A DNA stretch of 64,000 bases. It comes from Poseidonibacter parvus. Its GTDB lineage: Bacteria > Campylobacterota > Campylobacteria > Campylobacterales > Arcobacteraceae. The notes below the pieces were generated by a model that saw only the letters and a list, made by a program, of their open reading frames with translations, did not search any database and was not told where the DNA came from. This document shows positions 17,537 through 27,323 of the stretch, in pieces (position 1 is the stretch's first letter; every line of letters starts with the position of its first letter). The stretch covers positions 310,001 to 374,000 of the forward strand of contig NZ_CP019070.1 of assembly GCF_001956695.1 (NCBI RefSeq), read 5' to 3'. The position numbers were made by a program, and so were the translations under genes.

Positions 17537-18361
17537 ATGTTTATGAAGGGTAAAAAAGGGGTAATTCTAGGAGTTGCTAATAACAAATCAATTGCTTACG
17601 GAATTGCAAAAGCTTGTGCAGATCAAGGTGCCGAAATTGCTTTTACTTATTTAAATGATTCTTTAAAGAAAAGAGTTGAACCAATCGCAGCAGAATTTGG
17701 AAGTGAAAATTTAGTATATCCTTGTGATGTATCAAATCCTGATGAAATTAAAGCTTTAAAAGAATCTTTAGAAAAAGATATGGGTCAAATTGATTTTATT
17801 GTTCATTCAATTGCTTTTGCTCCAAAAGATGGTTTAACTGGAAGATTTTATGATATTCCAAAAGCGTCTTTTGATATTGCTATGGATGTTTCTGTATATT
17901 CATTAATTGAAGTAGTTCGAGAACTTAAACCAATTATGAGTGATAATTGTTCTGTGTTAACTCTGTCTTATTATGGTGGAGTTAAATATATTCCAAACTA
18001 TAATTTAATGGGAGTTGCAAAAGCAGCTTTAGAAATGACTACAAAATACTTAGCTGAAGATTTAGGAAAAGATGGAATTAGAGTAAATGCTATTTCAGCA
18101 GGTCCAATTAAAACTCTAGCAGCAGCTGGAATTGGTGAGTTTAGATTTATGCTTAAATGGAATGAAGCTCACTCACCACTTAAAAAGAATGTAACAACAA
18201 CTGAAGTTGGAAACTCTGGTATGTACTTACTTTCTGATTTAAGCTCAGCAGTAACGGGTGAAATTCATTATGTTGATTGTGGATTTAATATTATGGGAAT
18301 GCCTGCAACTTCATTTGATGAAAATGGAAAACAACAAATTGCATGGAATGGTGAAAATTAA
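17537..18361 (+). CDS. fabI: Enoyl-[acyl-carrier-protein] reductase FabI
   Basis: 274 residues of the short-chain dehydrogenase fold with the FabI-type nucleotide site GVANNKSIAYGIA and catalytic Y...K in SYYGGVKYIPNYNLMGVAKAALE. It performs the last reduction of each fatty-acid elongation cycle and is the triclosan target family. The ATG follows the tpiA stop directly; a second in-frame ATG two codons later (MKGKKGVI) could be the true start. The C-terminus GFNIMGMP is typical. Confidence 0.95.
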   Translation: MFMKGKKGVILGVANNKSIAYGIAKACADQGAEIAFTYLNDSLKKRVEPIAAEFGSENLVYPCDVSNPDEIKALKESLEKDMGQIDFIVHSIAFAPKDGLTGRFYDIPKASFDIAMDVSVYSLIEVVRELKPIMSDNCSVLTLSYYGGVKYIPNYNLMGVAKAALEMTTKYLAEDLGKDGIRVNAISAGPIKTLAAAGIGEFRFMLKWNEAHSPLKKNVTTTEVGNSGMYLLSDLSSAVTGEIHYVDCGFNIMGMPATSFDENGKQQIAWNGEN

Positions 18362-18382
18362 ATATAAAGTATAAGCTTTAGC

Positions 18383-18471
18383 ACAATACCTGCGTTGTCT
18401 AGGAAATTCAAAACAATCACATACTTTAGTATGCTCTTGCTTTGAATTTTCTCTCCGCCTTGGTCTTGTAC
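18383..18471. repeat. Imperfect hairpin element, relatively GC-rich
   Basis: The core is CATAC (18420-18424), loop TTTA, GTATG (18429-18433). After a small mismatch bulge the stem resumes: AGGAAATTCAAA on the left pairs with TTTGAATTTTCT on the right. The outer flanks ACAA...ACC and GGT...TTGT pair partly. The segment is visibly richer in G+C than its surroundings and has no coding potential that I can support. The form is like a dispersed intergenic repeat or miniature mobile element. Position between fabI and lysA. Confidence 0.55.
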
Positions 18472-18517
18472 AAAATCTTACACTTTCTAATATTTATTTC
18501 AAACAGAAGAAAAGAAG

Positions 18518-18558
18518 AAATTTTAATTTAGAATTCTAAAAATTCTAAATTAAAATTT
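18518..18558. repeat. Perfect 18-bp A/T palindrome upstream of lysA
   Basis: Arms AAATTTTAATTTAGAATT (18518-18535) and AATTCTAAATTAAAATTT (18541-18558) are exact reverse complements with a 5-nt spacer CTAAA. It lies 43 bp upstream of the lysA start. It could be a weak terminator, an operator or the remains of a mobile element. Confidence 0.6.
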
Positions 18559-18601
18559 TAATAAATAGAAAATGAATAAAGAAATAGGAAAGTTATAAAA
18601 A

Positions 18602-19810
18602 ATGAATATAGATTTTAAAGAATTAGCAAATAAATACCAAACACCATATTATGTATATGATTTTGATCATATAACAACTCAGTATGAATCTTTAAAAGGT
18701 GCTTTTAAAGCAAGAAAATCACTAATAGCATACGCAGTTAAAGCAAACTCGAATCTTTCAGTTATTAAACATTTAGCACAACTTGGAGCTGGAGCAGATT
18801 GTGTATCAATTGGTGAAGTTAAACGTGCATTAAAAGTAGGTATTGTTCCTTATAAAATTATTTTCTCAGGTGTTGGAAAAATTGATTCTGAAATTAAAGA
18901 AGCTTTAGAATTAGATATTTTAATGATAAATGTTGAAAGTGCAGCTGAATTAAACAGAGTTGAAACAATTGCTAAAGAGCTTGACAAGAAAGCTAGAATT
19001 TCAATTAGAGTAAATCCAAATATTGACCCACAAACACATCCATATATTTCAACAGGATTACATGAAAACAAATTTGGTGTTGATATTGATACTGCAAAAA
19101 GAATGTATATTCAATGTAAAAACTCTGATAACTTAGACCCTGTTGGAATTCACTGTCATATTGGTTCTCAGTTAACTGAGCTTACACCAATTAAAGAATC
19201 TGTTAAAATAGTTGCAGATTTAGTAAGAAATTTAAGTGCTTTAAATATTGATTTATCATTTATTGATATTGGTGGTGGTTTAGGTATTGTTTATGATGAT
19301 GAAGTTTTAATTGATGTAAATGATTATGCTCAAAGTGTATTAGAAACTATGTTTGGCTTAGATATTACAATTGTATGTGAACCAGGTAGGTCATTAGTTG
19401 GAAACTCAGGTGCTTTTGTAAGTAAAGTATTATATGAAAAAGTAAATGGTTCTAAAAGATTTATTATTGTTGATGGGGCTATGAATGATTTAATTAGACC
19501 AGCACTTTATAACGCAAGCCATAAAGTTGAAGTGTTAAATGACAATAAAGAGTTCACAGATTGTAACTTAGTTGGTCCAATTTGTGAAAGTGGAGATTTC
19601 TTCGCTAAAAATATTGAATTACCACAAACAGAACATAATGATTTAGTTGTTTTATATTCTGCTGGTGCATATTGTTTTACAATGGCTAGTAATTATAATA
19701 CTAGAGGAAAAGTTGCAGAAATTGCAATTGAAGATGGAAAAGATAGATTAATTAGAAAAAGAGAAACTTTTGAAGATATTATTGCTTTAGAAGAAGAGTT
19801 TATAAAATAA
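18602..19810 (+). CDS. lysA: Diaminopimelate decarboxylase
   Basis: 402 residues of the PLP-dependent fold-type III decarboxylases. PLP lysine K47 in IAYAVKANSNL; glycine-rich IDIGGGLGIVY for the phosphate; substrate-site Cys in VGPICESGDFFAK. It converts meso-diaminopimelate to lysine, the last step of lysine synthesis. AGGA precedes the ATG. It heads lysA-pheA-hisC-dxs; dapB, from the same pathway, lies 25 kb downstream. Confidence 0.96.
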   Translation: MNIDFKELANKYQTPYYVYDFDHITTQYESLKGAFKARKSLIAYAVKANSNLSVIKHLAQLGAGADCVSIGEVKRALKVGIVPYKIIFSGVGKIDSEIKEALELDILMINVESAAELNRVETIAKELDKKARISIRVNPNIDPQTHPYISTGLHENKFGVDIDTAKRMYIQCKNSDNLDPVGIHCHIGSQLTELTPIKESVKIVADLVRNLSALNIDLSFIDIGGGLGIVYDDEVLIDVNDYAQSVLETMFGLDITIVCEPGRSLVGNSGAFVSKVLYEKVNGSKRFIIVDGAMNDLIRPALYNASHKVEVLNDNKEFTDCNLVGPICESGDFFAKNIELPQTEHNDLVVLYSAGAYCFTMASNYNTRGKVAEIAIEDGKDRLIRKRETFEDIIALEEEFIK

Positions 19811-19831
19811 TCATTATCAAAAAGGATTAGA

Positions 19832-20899
19832 ATGAATGAAGTAGGACTAGACGCTTTAAGAGATAAACTTGATAATATTGATAATGAATTATTAAAATTA
19901 ATCAATGAAAGAATGGAAATTGTTCACCAAGTAGGAGTAGTAAAAGCTCATAGTGGTGGTGCAATTTACAGACCTGAGCGAGAAAAAGCTATTATTGATA
20001 GATTAGAAAGTCTTAATAATGGTAAACTAAATAGAGCAGCAATTGAAGCACTATTTTTAGAAATATTTGCAATTTCAAGAAATCTGGAATTACCTGAAAA
20101 TGTAGCTTATTTAGGACCAGAGGGAAGTTTTACTCATCAAGCAGCTGAAGCTAGATTTGGAGCTATGAGTTCATATGTTTCTATTTCATCAATCAAGGGA
20201 ATTTTTAGAGAAGTTGATACTAAAAAAGCAAGATTTGGTGTAGTTCCTATTGAAAACTCTTCAAATGGAATAGTAACAGATACAATTAATTGTTTAAATA
20301 CATATAATCTTAAAATTATTGCAGAAGTTGTACTTGATATTCACCATACTTTAGCATCAACTTGTGATAAAATTGAAGATATAAAAAGAATATATTCAAA
20401 AGATATTGCTTTTGAACAATGTAGAAAATTTCTTTCAAATTTTGGACTTGATGAAGTTGAGCATATACCAATTGAATCAACAACTAAAGCTGCAAAAATT
20501 GCAGTAAATGAACCAGGTAGTGCTGCTATTTGTCCACATGTTGGTGCAAAACTACATAACCTTCCAATTTTATTTGAAAATATTGAAGATAAAGACAATA
20601 ATAAAACTAGATTTTTTATAATTAGCGATTTTGAAAATGGACAAAGTGGAAATGATAAAACATCTATCTTGGTTACACTTTCTGATAAACAAGGTGCATT
20701 AGTTGAATTTTTAACTGATTTTAATAAAGTAAATATTAATCTAACTAAAATCAAATCACATATTGTAGAAGGAAATTCAATTTTCTTTATTGATTTTGAT
20801 GGTCATAAAGATGACGAAAATGTAAAAAAAGTATTATCAAAATATGATGGGAATGTTAAGATTTTAGGATCTTATGTAAAAGAAATAAACGATATTTAA
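19832..20899 (+). CDS. pheA: Bifunctional chorismate mutase/prephenate dehydratase
   Basis: 355 residues in three parts: AroQ-type chorismate mutase (about 1-90, with LRDKLDNIDNELLKLINERM), prephenate dehydratase (about 93-270, starting VAYLGPEGSFTHQAA, with the conserved PIENSSNGIV and a TRFFIIS motif), and a C-terminal ACT domain (about 280-355) that normally gives phenylalanine feedback inhibition. The ESTTKAAKIA segment is typical. It is followed after 26 bp by hisC. Confidence 0.96.
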   Translation: MNEVGLDALRDKLDNIDNELLKLINERMEIVHQVGVVKAHSGGAIYRPEREKAIIDRLESLNNGKLNRAAIEALFLEIFAISRNLELPENVAYLGPEGSFTHQAAEARFGAMSSYVSISSIKGIFREVDTKKARFGVVPIENSSNGIVTDTINCLNTYNLKIIAEVVLDIHHTLASTCDKIEDIKRIYSKDIAFEQCRKFLSNFGLDEVEHIPIESTTKAAKIAVNEPGSAAICPHVGAKLHNLPILFENIEDKDNNKTRFFIISDFENGQSGNDKTSILVTLSDKQGALVEFLTDFNKVNINLTKIKSHIVEGNSIFFIDFDGHKDDENVKKVLSKYDGNVKILGSYVKEINDI

Positions 20900-20925
20900 T
20901 AGAATATATAAATATAGGAAAATAA

Positions 20926-22032
20926 ATGAATTTTAATAAAGTATTAGACAATGTTTCAATTTATGAAGCTGGGAAACCAATTGAATTAGTTGTACGTGAA
21001 TATGGAATAAACCCTAAAGATATTATTAAACTAGCATCAAATGAAAACCCTTATGGAACATCTCCAAAGGTTACAAAAAAGATACAAGAAATTGCAGGAA
21101 ATATGTTTGTATATCCTGATGATTCTATGTATGAATTAAAAGATGCTCTTAGCAACAAATTTGAAGTAAAACCTTCAAATGTAATTGTTGGATCAGGAAG
21201 TGACCAAATTTTAGAGTTTTGTGTTCATGCAAAATGTGATAAAGACTCAAAAGTTTTAATGAGTAAAACTACATTTGCAATGTATGAGATTTATGCAAAG
21301 CAAACAGGCTCAAGTGTTATTAAAACAGTAGACGATGAACATAATTTAGAACAATTTTCTGCTATGTATAAAGAGCATGGGGCTGATATTATTTTCCTTT
21401 GTTTACCTAATAATCCATTAGGTGAATGTTTAGATAAGGATGATGTTTATACATTTTTAGAAACAATAGATAAAGATACATTAGTAGTAGTTGATGGTGC
21501 TTATCAAGAGTATGCATCTTTTAAAGATGAAAAGAAAAGAATTAATCCAAAAGATTTAATTAATACTTTTCCTAATTGTATTTATTTAGGAACATTTTCA
21601 AAAGCATATGCACTTGGTGGAATGAGGGTAGGTTATGGAATTGCTCAAGAAGATATTATAAAAACTTTATACAAACTTCGAGCACCTTTTAATATTACTA
21701 CTTTAACACTAGCAGCTGCTATTGAAGCTCTTAAAGATGAAGAGTTTGTAGATAAATGTATTGCTTTAAATTTTGAAGAGATGAATAGATATGAAGAATA
21801 TGCAGAACAAAAAGGTTTTGATTACATTGATTCATATACTAACTTTATAACGCTAAAATTTGGAGATTTATTCTCATCTAAAGAAGTTGCACAAAACCTA
21901 CTAGAACTTGGAGTAATTGTTCGAGATTTAACAGGTTATGGTGTAAATGCAATTAGGATTACTATAGGTTCAAAAGAACAAAATACAAAAGTATTTGAAA
22001 TCTTAGATGAAGTACTAGAAAAATTAAAATAG
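20926..22032 (+). CDS. hisC: Histidinol-phosphate aminotransferase
   Basis: 368 residues of fold-type I aminotransferases; PLP lysine K226 in [17 protein letters not shown], with the N-terminal [14 protein letters not shown] substrate loop typical for HisC. It transaminates imidazole acetol phosphate in histidine synthesis. Placement right after pheA suggests it could also act on aromatic keto acids, as some HisC enzymes do; this is inference. dxs follows after 14 bp. Confidence 0.94.
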   Translation: MNFNKVLDNVSIYEAGKPIELVVREYGINPKDIIKLASNENPYGTSPKVTKKIQEIAGNMFVYPDDSMYELKDALSNKFEVKPSNVIVGSGSDQILEFCVHAKCDKDSKVLMSKTTFAMYEIYAKQTGSSVIKTVDDEHNLEQFSAMYKEHGADIIFLCLPNNPLGECLDKDDVYTFLETIDKDTLVVVDGAYQEYASFKDEKKRINPKDLINTFPNCIYLGTFSKAYALGGMRVGYGIAQEDIIKTLYKLRAPFNITTLTLAAAIEALKDEEFVDKCIALNFEEMNRYEEYAEQKGFDYIDSYTNFITLKFGDLFSSKEVAQNLLELGVIVRDLTGYGVNAIRITIGSKEQNTKVFEILDEVLEKLK

Positions 22033-22046
22033 TATCTGGAAATAAT

Positions 22047-23852
22047 ATGAATATAAAAGATAAATCACTAGAAGAATTAGAACAAGTTTCACAAGATATT
22101 AGAGATAGAATTATTGATGTAGTATCAAGAAAAGGTGGACATTTCTCTTCTACTTTAGGAGCAGTTGAATTAACTGTTGGGATGCATAAGGTTTTTGATG
22201 CATTTAGTGATCCTTTTATATTTGATGTTTCTCACCAATGTTATCCTCATAAACTGTTAACAAATAGATGGGATGAGTTTGAGACAATAAGACAATTTGG
22301 AGGAATGAGCGGTTTTACAAAACCTAATGAATCTGATGCTGATTACTTTATTGCAGGACATAGTTCAACTTCAATTTCTCTTGCTGTTGGAGCTGCAAAA
22401 TCTATTAAACTTAAAAATGAAGACAGAATCCCCGTTGTAATGATTGGAGATGGTTCAATGACAGCTGGTATGGTTTATGAAGCTTTAAATGAACTAGGAG
22501 ATATTAAACTACCTGTTGTAATTATTTTAAATGATAATGAAATGTCAATTGCTAAACCAATTGGAGCAATATCAAAACATCTTTCAAAACTTCTTGCAGG
22601 TAAAACTTACCAAGGCTTTAAAGGTAGAGTTGATAATTTTATTAAAAATAATATGCCAGAAGGTACTACATATATAGCAAAAAGAATGGAAGAAGCTATG
22701 AAGCTTATTACTCCTGGAATTTTGTTTGAAGAAATGGGTATTGATTATATAGGTCCAATTGATGGGCATAATTTAGAAGAAGTAATTGATACTTTAGAGC
22801 TTGCAAAAAATATGGGGAAACCTGTAATTGTTCACGCAAGAACTGTAAAAGGTAAGGGTTATGAAATAGCAGAAGGTCAACATGAACATTGGCATGGAGT
22901 AGGTCCTTTTAATATAAACGATGGCGCTTTTATTAAAAAACCTGCACCTAAAGCTGCAACTGCTGTTTTTGCAGATGCTTTATCAAGTCTTGCATGTAAA
23001 CATGAAAATGTTGTAGGAGTTACTGCTGCAATGCCAAGTGGTACAGGTATAAATAAACTTATGGAAAAATTCCCAACAAGATTTTGGGATGTAGCAATTG
23101 CTGAGCAACATGCAGTTACATCAATGGCTGCAATGGCAAAAGAAGGTTTTAAACCTTTTATTACTATTTATTCTACTTTTCTTCAAAGAGGTTTTGATCA
23201 AATAATTCATGATGTTTGTTTAATGGATTTACCAGTTGTATTTGCAATAGATAGAGCAGGAATTGTAGGGAATGATGGAGAAACACATCAAGGTGCTTTT
23301 GATATTTCTTACTTAAGATTTATTCCAAATATGATTGTTTTTGCTCCAAGAGATAATGAAACTCTAGAAGAGGGATTAGCATTTGCTTATACTCTAAAAA
23401 GCCCAAGTGCAATAAGATATCCAAGAGGAGCTTTTACTCCTGTTGATTTCCCTGTTATTCCTTTTGAATTAGGAAAAGCCCAAGTTTTAAAAGAAGGTAA
23501 AAGTAATAAGCTATTTATTGGTTATGGTGCAGCAGTAGGACGTGCCTGTGAAACTGAGAAACTTCATAGTGAAGATATTACAATTGTAGATTTAAGATTT
23601 GTTAAACCACTTGATATTGAGTGTTTAAAACAATTAGCAAGTAAATATGATGATTGGTATGTTTTTTCTGATTCACAAAAACAAGGTGGAGTAGCAAGTG
23701 CAATTTTAGAATTTCTAAATGAAGAAAATATTCAAAATATTAAACTTACTTCTTTTGAATATAAAGATGATTTCATAGATCATGGGGATACTAAAATAGT
23801 TGAAGAAAGTTTAGGATTATTACCTTCTCAACTAGTTACAAAAATAAAATAA
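22047..23852 (+). CDS. dxs: 1-deoxy-D-xylulose-5-phosphate synthase
   Basis: 601 residues, a thiamine-diphosphate transketolase-like enzyme making the first intermediate of the MEP isoprenoid pathway. Seen: HQCYPHKLLTNR (TPP-binding His), GHSSTSISLAVGAA, the TPP motif GDGSMTAGMVYEALNELG, catalytic AEQHAVTSMAAMAKEG and DRAGIVGNDGETHQG. ispE of the same pathway is also in this window. It is directly abutted by a hypothetical gene. Confidence 0.96.
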   Translation: MNIKDKSLEELEQVSQDIRDRIIDVVSRKGGHFSSTLGAVELTVGMHKVFDAFSDPFIFDVSHQCYPHKLLTNRWDEFETIRQFGGMSGFTKPNESDADYFIAGHSSTSISLAVGAAKSIKLKNEDRIPVVMIGDGSMTAGMVYEALNELGDIKLPVVIILNDNEMSIAKPIGAISKHLSKLLAGKTYQGFKGRVDNFIKNNMPEGTTYIAKRMEEAMKLITPGILFEEMGIDYIGPIDGHNLEEVIDTLELAKNMGKPVIVHARTVKGKGYEIAEGQHEHWHGVGPFNINDGAFIKKPAPKAATAVFADALSSLACKHENVVGVTAAMPSGTGINKLMEKFPTRFWDVAIAEQHAVTSMAAMAKEGFKPFITIYSTFLQRGFDQIIHDVCLMDLPVVFAIDRAGIVGNDGETHQGAFDISYLRFIPNMIVFAPRDNETLEEGLAFAYTLKSPSAIRYPRGAFTPVDFPVIPFELGKAQVLKEGKSNKLFIGYGAAVGRACETEKLHSEDITIVDLRFVKPLDIECLKQLASKYDDWYVFSDSQKQGGVASAILEFLNEENIQNIKLTSFEYKDDFIDHGDTKIVEESLGLLPSQLVTKIK

Positions 23853-24320
23853 ATGAATGATAAATTAAGTGAGTTATTAAATAAAGATACAAATAATGAA
23901 CTTTTAGAATATATTAAAAATGCATTAGATAAAAGCGATGAATCACCTTTTTGGAAAGAGAAAATTCTTCCTTTTGTTGATGCAATTCTTTCTGTTTTAT
24001 TCCCTCTTAAAGAACAAAATCTTCTTTTCACACCTGAAGGAAAAATAGAAAAAGAATTAAATCAAGATTTATTTTATAAGTGGACTGACTTAATATCACT
24101 AAGAACACTAGCTTTTACTTTAGAAATCAGTAATGAAAAAAATTCACTTTGTAGAACGTCTTATAAAGATGTTAATTATTCAAAAATAGATTTAGAAAAA
24201 TTAGGAAAGTATCTAAGTTCGTATAAAGTAAATCTTATAGATGAGGATAATTTAGATTTTCCTGTAGGTAATTATAATTTACATACAGGAATGGTAACTA
24301 TAATCAAGTCTCTTTTTTAA
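23853..24320 (+). CDS. Hypothetical protein coupled to dxs
   Basis: 155 residues, starting at the base after the dxs stop. No signal peptide; mixed helical, with a hydrophobic central helix around KILPFVDAILSVLFPLKEQ and a later WTDLISLRTLAFTLEIS. I do not recognise the family with confidence; it has a slight resemblance to stretches near conjugative coupling ATPases, too weak to use. Codon and base use look like its neighbours. Probably cytoplasmic and co-transcribed with dxs. Function unknown. Confidence 0.6.
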   Translation: MNDKLSELLNKDTNNELLEYIKNALDKSDESPFWKEKILPFVDAILSVLFPLKEQNLLFTPEGKIEKELNQDLFYKWTDLISLRTLAFTLEISNEKNSLCRTSYKDVNYSKIDLEKLGKYLSSYKVNLIDEDNLDFPVGNYNLHTGMVTIIKSLF

Positions 24321-24338
24321 AGCTTTTTATCGTGGTTT

Positions 24339-24363
24339 AATTCAGAAGTTTAACTTCTGAATT
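24339..24363. terminator. Bidirectional terminator, 12-bp perfect stem
   Basis: AATTCAGAAGTT (24339-24350), one T, AACTTCTGAATT (24352-24363). It lies between convergent genes and covers the last codons of the L,D-transpeptidase gene. Confidence 0.75.
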
Positions 24364-25703
24364 TTATCATATCCATATACGTCATTATAAAATGATAATT
24401 TACCATTATTAACTTGTGCTGTTTGATATGTTAGGTGAATAGGTAGTTTTTTATTTAGTCTAATTGTATCTGTTTTTTGGCTATCATAAATACCTCTAAC
24501 TTTTTTATATGAATACTTTGTATAGTTTGTTGATAAATATTTCATTAAACTAACTGGATGCTCTAATCTAATACAACCATGACTAGTAAATCGTATTTTT
24601 TGTTTAGAAGATTTAAATCTCCATGTACCAATTGTATCATGCATATATACAGCGTAGTCATTTGGGAAAATAAACTTCATTCTTCCCATTCCATTTGTTC
24701 TTGATGGAAGTTGAATAAATTTATATGGAATATATTTAACATTTTTCTTTAAATATTTTTTCCATTTTACATCACCCCATTTGATTTTTTTAGAATCAAG
24801 TCTATAGTTTTTTCTAATAACTATATTTTTCTTTCTAAGATAGTTTCTATCTTTTAAAGCTTTTGGAATAATACTACTTTTAGCAATTGAATCTGGGATA
24901 TTCCATGTTGGATTCACAATAAAATATGCTAATTTACTAGAAAGCACTGGCGTTTGTGCATCTGGAGCACCAACAACTGTTCCAAAAGTTTTTGTTCTTT
25001 TACCCTCTTCATAAAATGCGAAGTTGTATGTAGGTACATTTAGTTGGATAAAGTTATCACTATTTGAATACTTTAAAAGTTTAAGTCTTTCTATATTTAA
25101 TCTTAATTTATCTTGTTTTGATTGTGATAAAGAAGAATCATTTAGTTTTTTAATTAAAGCAAAAAACTGTGGGTGTTTTGGTGTATAAGTTTCCAAGATT
25201 GAACTAACACTTTGAGTATTTGAAGAAAACTTTTCTAATAGTTTTTCTTTATTTATATCAACATTATATACTTCATAATCTTGATTTGCATCTCTATATT
25301 TTCTTTTTCTTAACTCTTTTTTAAATGCAGATTGATTGATACAAGAATTACTTAAATTTTTCGTATATTCATAAAAAAGCTCTTCTAATTTTTTTGACTT
25401 TTCTGTAGGGTTATCTAATTGTAAAATATTTTGATAATCAGCTTCACTTCCACAAATTGAAGCATATTTATCATTTTTTAATATCTCTAAAAACTCTATT
25501 TCATTTGCTTTAAGATTTATAGTAGGAGTTTTTTCTACATTTTTAACTTCTTGAATCTTTACATCTTTAATAACTTGTTTTTGTATTGAGTTATTTACAG
25601 CTATATTATTAGATGTTGATACGTCTTGTTCTACAATTTTATTTGTACAACCACTAACTAGTGCAAGAATTGCAATAGTTGATAAGATATTTGATATTTT
25701 CAT
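24342..25703 (-). CDS. L,D-transpeptidase lipoprotein (YkuD domain)
   Basis: 453 residues with a lipoprotein signal (lipobox V-S-G-C19) and a C-terminal YkuD catalytic domain: MHDT...SHGC377IRLEHP carries the nucleophile Cys. Upstream of it, FIVNPTWNIPDSIAKSSIIP is typical of the larger YcbB/LdtD-like enzymes. It should form 3-3 crosslinks or trim and anchor to peptidoglycan in the periplasm. The N-terminal 230 residues look like a helical scaffold. It is monocistronic, with about 210 bp of promoter region shared with the divergent CetA-like gene. Confidence 0.88.
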   Translation of the reverse strand: MKISNILSTIAILALVSGCTNKIVEQDVSTSNNIAVNNSIQKQVIKDVKIQEVKNVEKTPTINLKANEIEFLEILKNDKYASICGSEADYQNILQLDNPTEKSKKLEELFYEYTKNLSNSCINQSAFKKELRKRKYRDANQDYEVYNVDINKEKLLEKFSSNTQSVSSILETYTPKHPQFFALIKKLNDSSLSQSKQDKLRLNIERLKLLKYSNSDNFIQLNVPTYNFAFYEEGKRTKTFGTVVGAPDAQTPVLSSKLAYFIVNPTWNIPDSIAKSSIIPKALKDRNYLRKKNIVIRKNYRLDSKKIKWGDVKWKKYLKKNVKYIPYKFIQLPSRTNGMGRMKFIFPNDYAVYMHDTIGTWRFKSSKQKIRFTSHGCIRLEHPVSLMKYLSTNYTKYSYKKVRGIYDSQKTDTIRLNKKLPIHLTYQTAQVNNGKLSFYNDVYGYDKIQKLNF

Positions 25704-25878
25704 TAATAGTCCACCATTGGTTAGTTATTTTGAGCATTATATCTAAAATAGGTAAACAGTTTATTAATATAACTATTCATATTATTAATAAAAATAAGTG
25801 TAAATTGAAATTAATAATTGATTATATATCGGTAAATAGGTGATTTATGAGGATTATGTGTATTTATAATTATTATAG

Positions 25879-25884
25879 TATAAT
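25879..25884 (+). promoter_or_regulatory. Candidate -10 box for the CetA/CetB-like pair
   Basis: TATAAT in a very A/T-rich stretch 30 bp before the chemoreceptor ATG. The ribosome site before that ATG is weak (GTGGTG). No sigma-54 or sigma-28 flagellar promoter could be recognised here. Confidence 0.4.
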
Positions 25885-25913
25885 AAAATAATTTTTATAA
25901 AAGTGGTGCTCAC

Positions 25914-27314
25914 ATGGTTAAAAACATTTCAACTAAAAAACGTCTAATACTTAATTTAGTATTAACACAAATAGGATTTGCAATTATAAGCATTGTTGCA
26001 ATATTAAGTCATTCTAAAATTATAGCAATTGTTACAGTAAATATAATTTTTGCCATCATTATTACGTATTTTACTATTTCATCTATGAATAGAATAATAG
26101 GTGGAATTGATAGACTTAAAAAATATATAGATGACTTAATGGAATTTGCTTTTTTTAGAACAAATCGTATTAAAAAAGCTGAATATATTAAAAATGATGA
26201 AATTGGTGCTATTTTACATGAATTAAATCAATATGTTGATAAATTTGATTCAATGAGAAAAAAAGATATGCATGTTTTAGGTGAAGTTGTAATTGCATTA
26301 AATAAAGTTTCTCAAGGAATTTACACTTCAAGAATTCATGCTGATTCACAGAACTTTATGATAAGTACGCTTAAGAGAATTGTAAATACAACTCTTTTAA
26401 CTACTGATAAGAATATGGAAGAGCTTGTTGCTATTATGGATAAATATGCAAATCAAGATTATCGTGACCAGATGGAAATAAATCCTATCTTAAAAGGTAA
26501 AATGCTTATTACAATGCAACAAATAAATAAATTAGGTCAAGAGTTAAATGATAATGCTAAACTTAATTTAAAAAATGGAACAAAGTTAGAAAGTAATTCT
26601 ATTAGTATGCATAAGTCTGTTGAAAATTTATCTGTTCGAGCAAATGAACAAGCAGCTTCTTTAGAAGAAACAGCAGCAGCTATTGAAGAAATTACATCAA
26701 TAACAAAAAACAATAATGAAAATGCAATGAAAATGGCAGAACTAAGTAAAACTGTCAAATCTTCAGTTGAACAAGGTGAAAGATTAGCAAAGCAAACAAC
26801 TTCATCAATGGATGAAATAAATCAAAAAGTACAATCTATAAATGAAGCAATAAGTGTAATTGATCAAATTGCTTTTCAAACTAATATATTATCTTTAAAC
26901 GCTGCAGTAGAAGCCGCAACTGCAGGAGAAGCTGGTAAAGGGTTTGCTGTAGTTGCAGGTGAGGTTAGAAATTTAGCAACAAGAAGTACTCAAGCAGCAA
27001 AAGAGATAAAAGATTTAGTTGAGAATGCTAGTTTCAAAACAAGTGAAGGTAAAAAGATTTCAGATGAAATGAGTGAAGGATATAGCAACTTAAATGAATT
27101 AATATCTCAAACAATCACTATTATCGATGATGTAAGTACTGCATCAAATGAGCAATTAACAGGAATTGAGCAAATTAATGATGCAGTATCTGTTTTAGAC
27201 AAGGTAACTCAAGAAAATGCTAATGAAGCCAATAGTGTTGCAGTATTTGCAGATGAGACACTTTCAATGGCGCAAGTTTTAGTTCAAGATGCTAAAAATA
27301 AGAAAGTGAATTAG
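25914..27314 (+). CDS. cetA: CetA-like chemoreceptor without a periplasmic sensor domain
   Basis: 466 residues: two closely spaced membrane helices (about 11-31 and 34-54) with almost no periplasmic loop, a HAMP-like linker with two helical repeats (55-200), then a methyl-accepting signalling domain with hairpin tip [23 protein letters not shown] and [14 protein letters not shown] receptor lacking its own sensor, followed 9 bp later by a lone PAS protein, matches the bipartite CetA/CetB energy-taxis system of Campylobacter jejuni, where CetB senses through FAD and CetA signals to CheA. The gene name is by analogy. Confidence 0.75.
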   Translation: MVKNISTKKRLILNLVLTQIGFAIISIVAILSHSKIIAIVTVNIIFAIIITYFTISSMNRIIGGIDRLKKYIDDLMEFAFFRTNRIKKAEYIKNDEIGAILHELNQYVDKFDSMRKKDMHVLGEVVIALNKVSQGIYTSRIHADSQNFMISTLKRIVNTTLLTTDKNMEELVAIMDKYANQDYRDQMEINPILKGKMLITMQQINKLGQELNDNAKLNLKNGTKLESNSISMHKSVENLSVRANEQAASLEETAAAIEEITSITKNNNENAMKMAELSKTVKSSVEQGERLAKQTTSSMDEINQKVQSINEAISVIDQIAFQTNILSLNAAVEAATAGEAGKGFAVVAGEVRNLATRSTQAAKEIKDLVENASFKTSEGKKISDEMSEGYSNLNELISQTITIIDDVSTASNEQLTGIEQINDAVSVLDKVTQENANEANSVAVFADETLSMAQVLVQDAKNKKVN

Positions 27315-27323
27315 GAAAAAACT

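Noticed and set aside
20341-20754. 137-codon frame antisense to pheA
   Set aside because: Shadow of the prephenate dehydratase and ACT coding sequence; no independent evidence.
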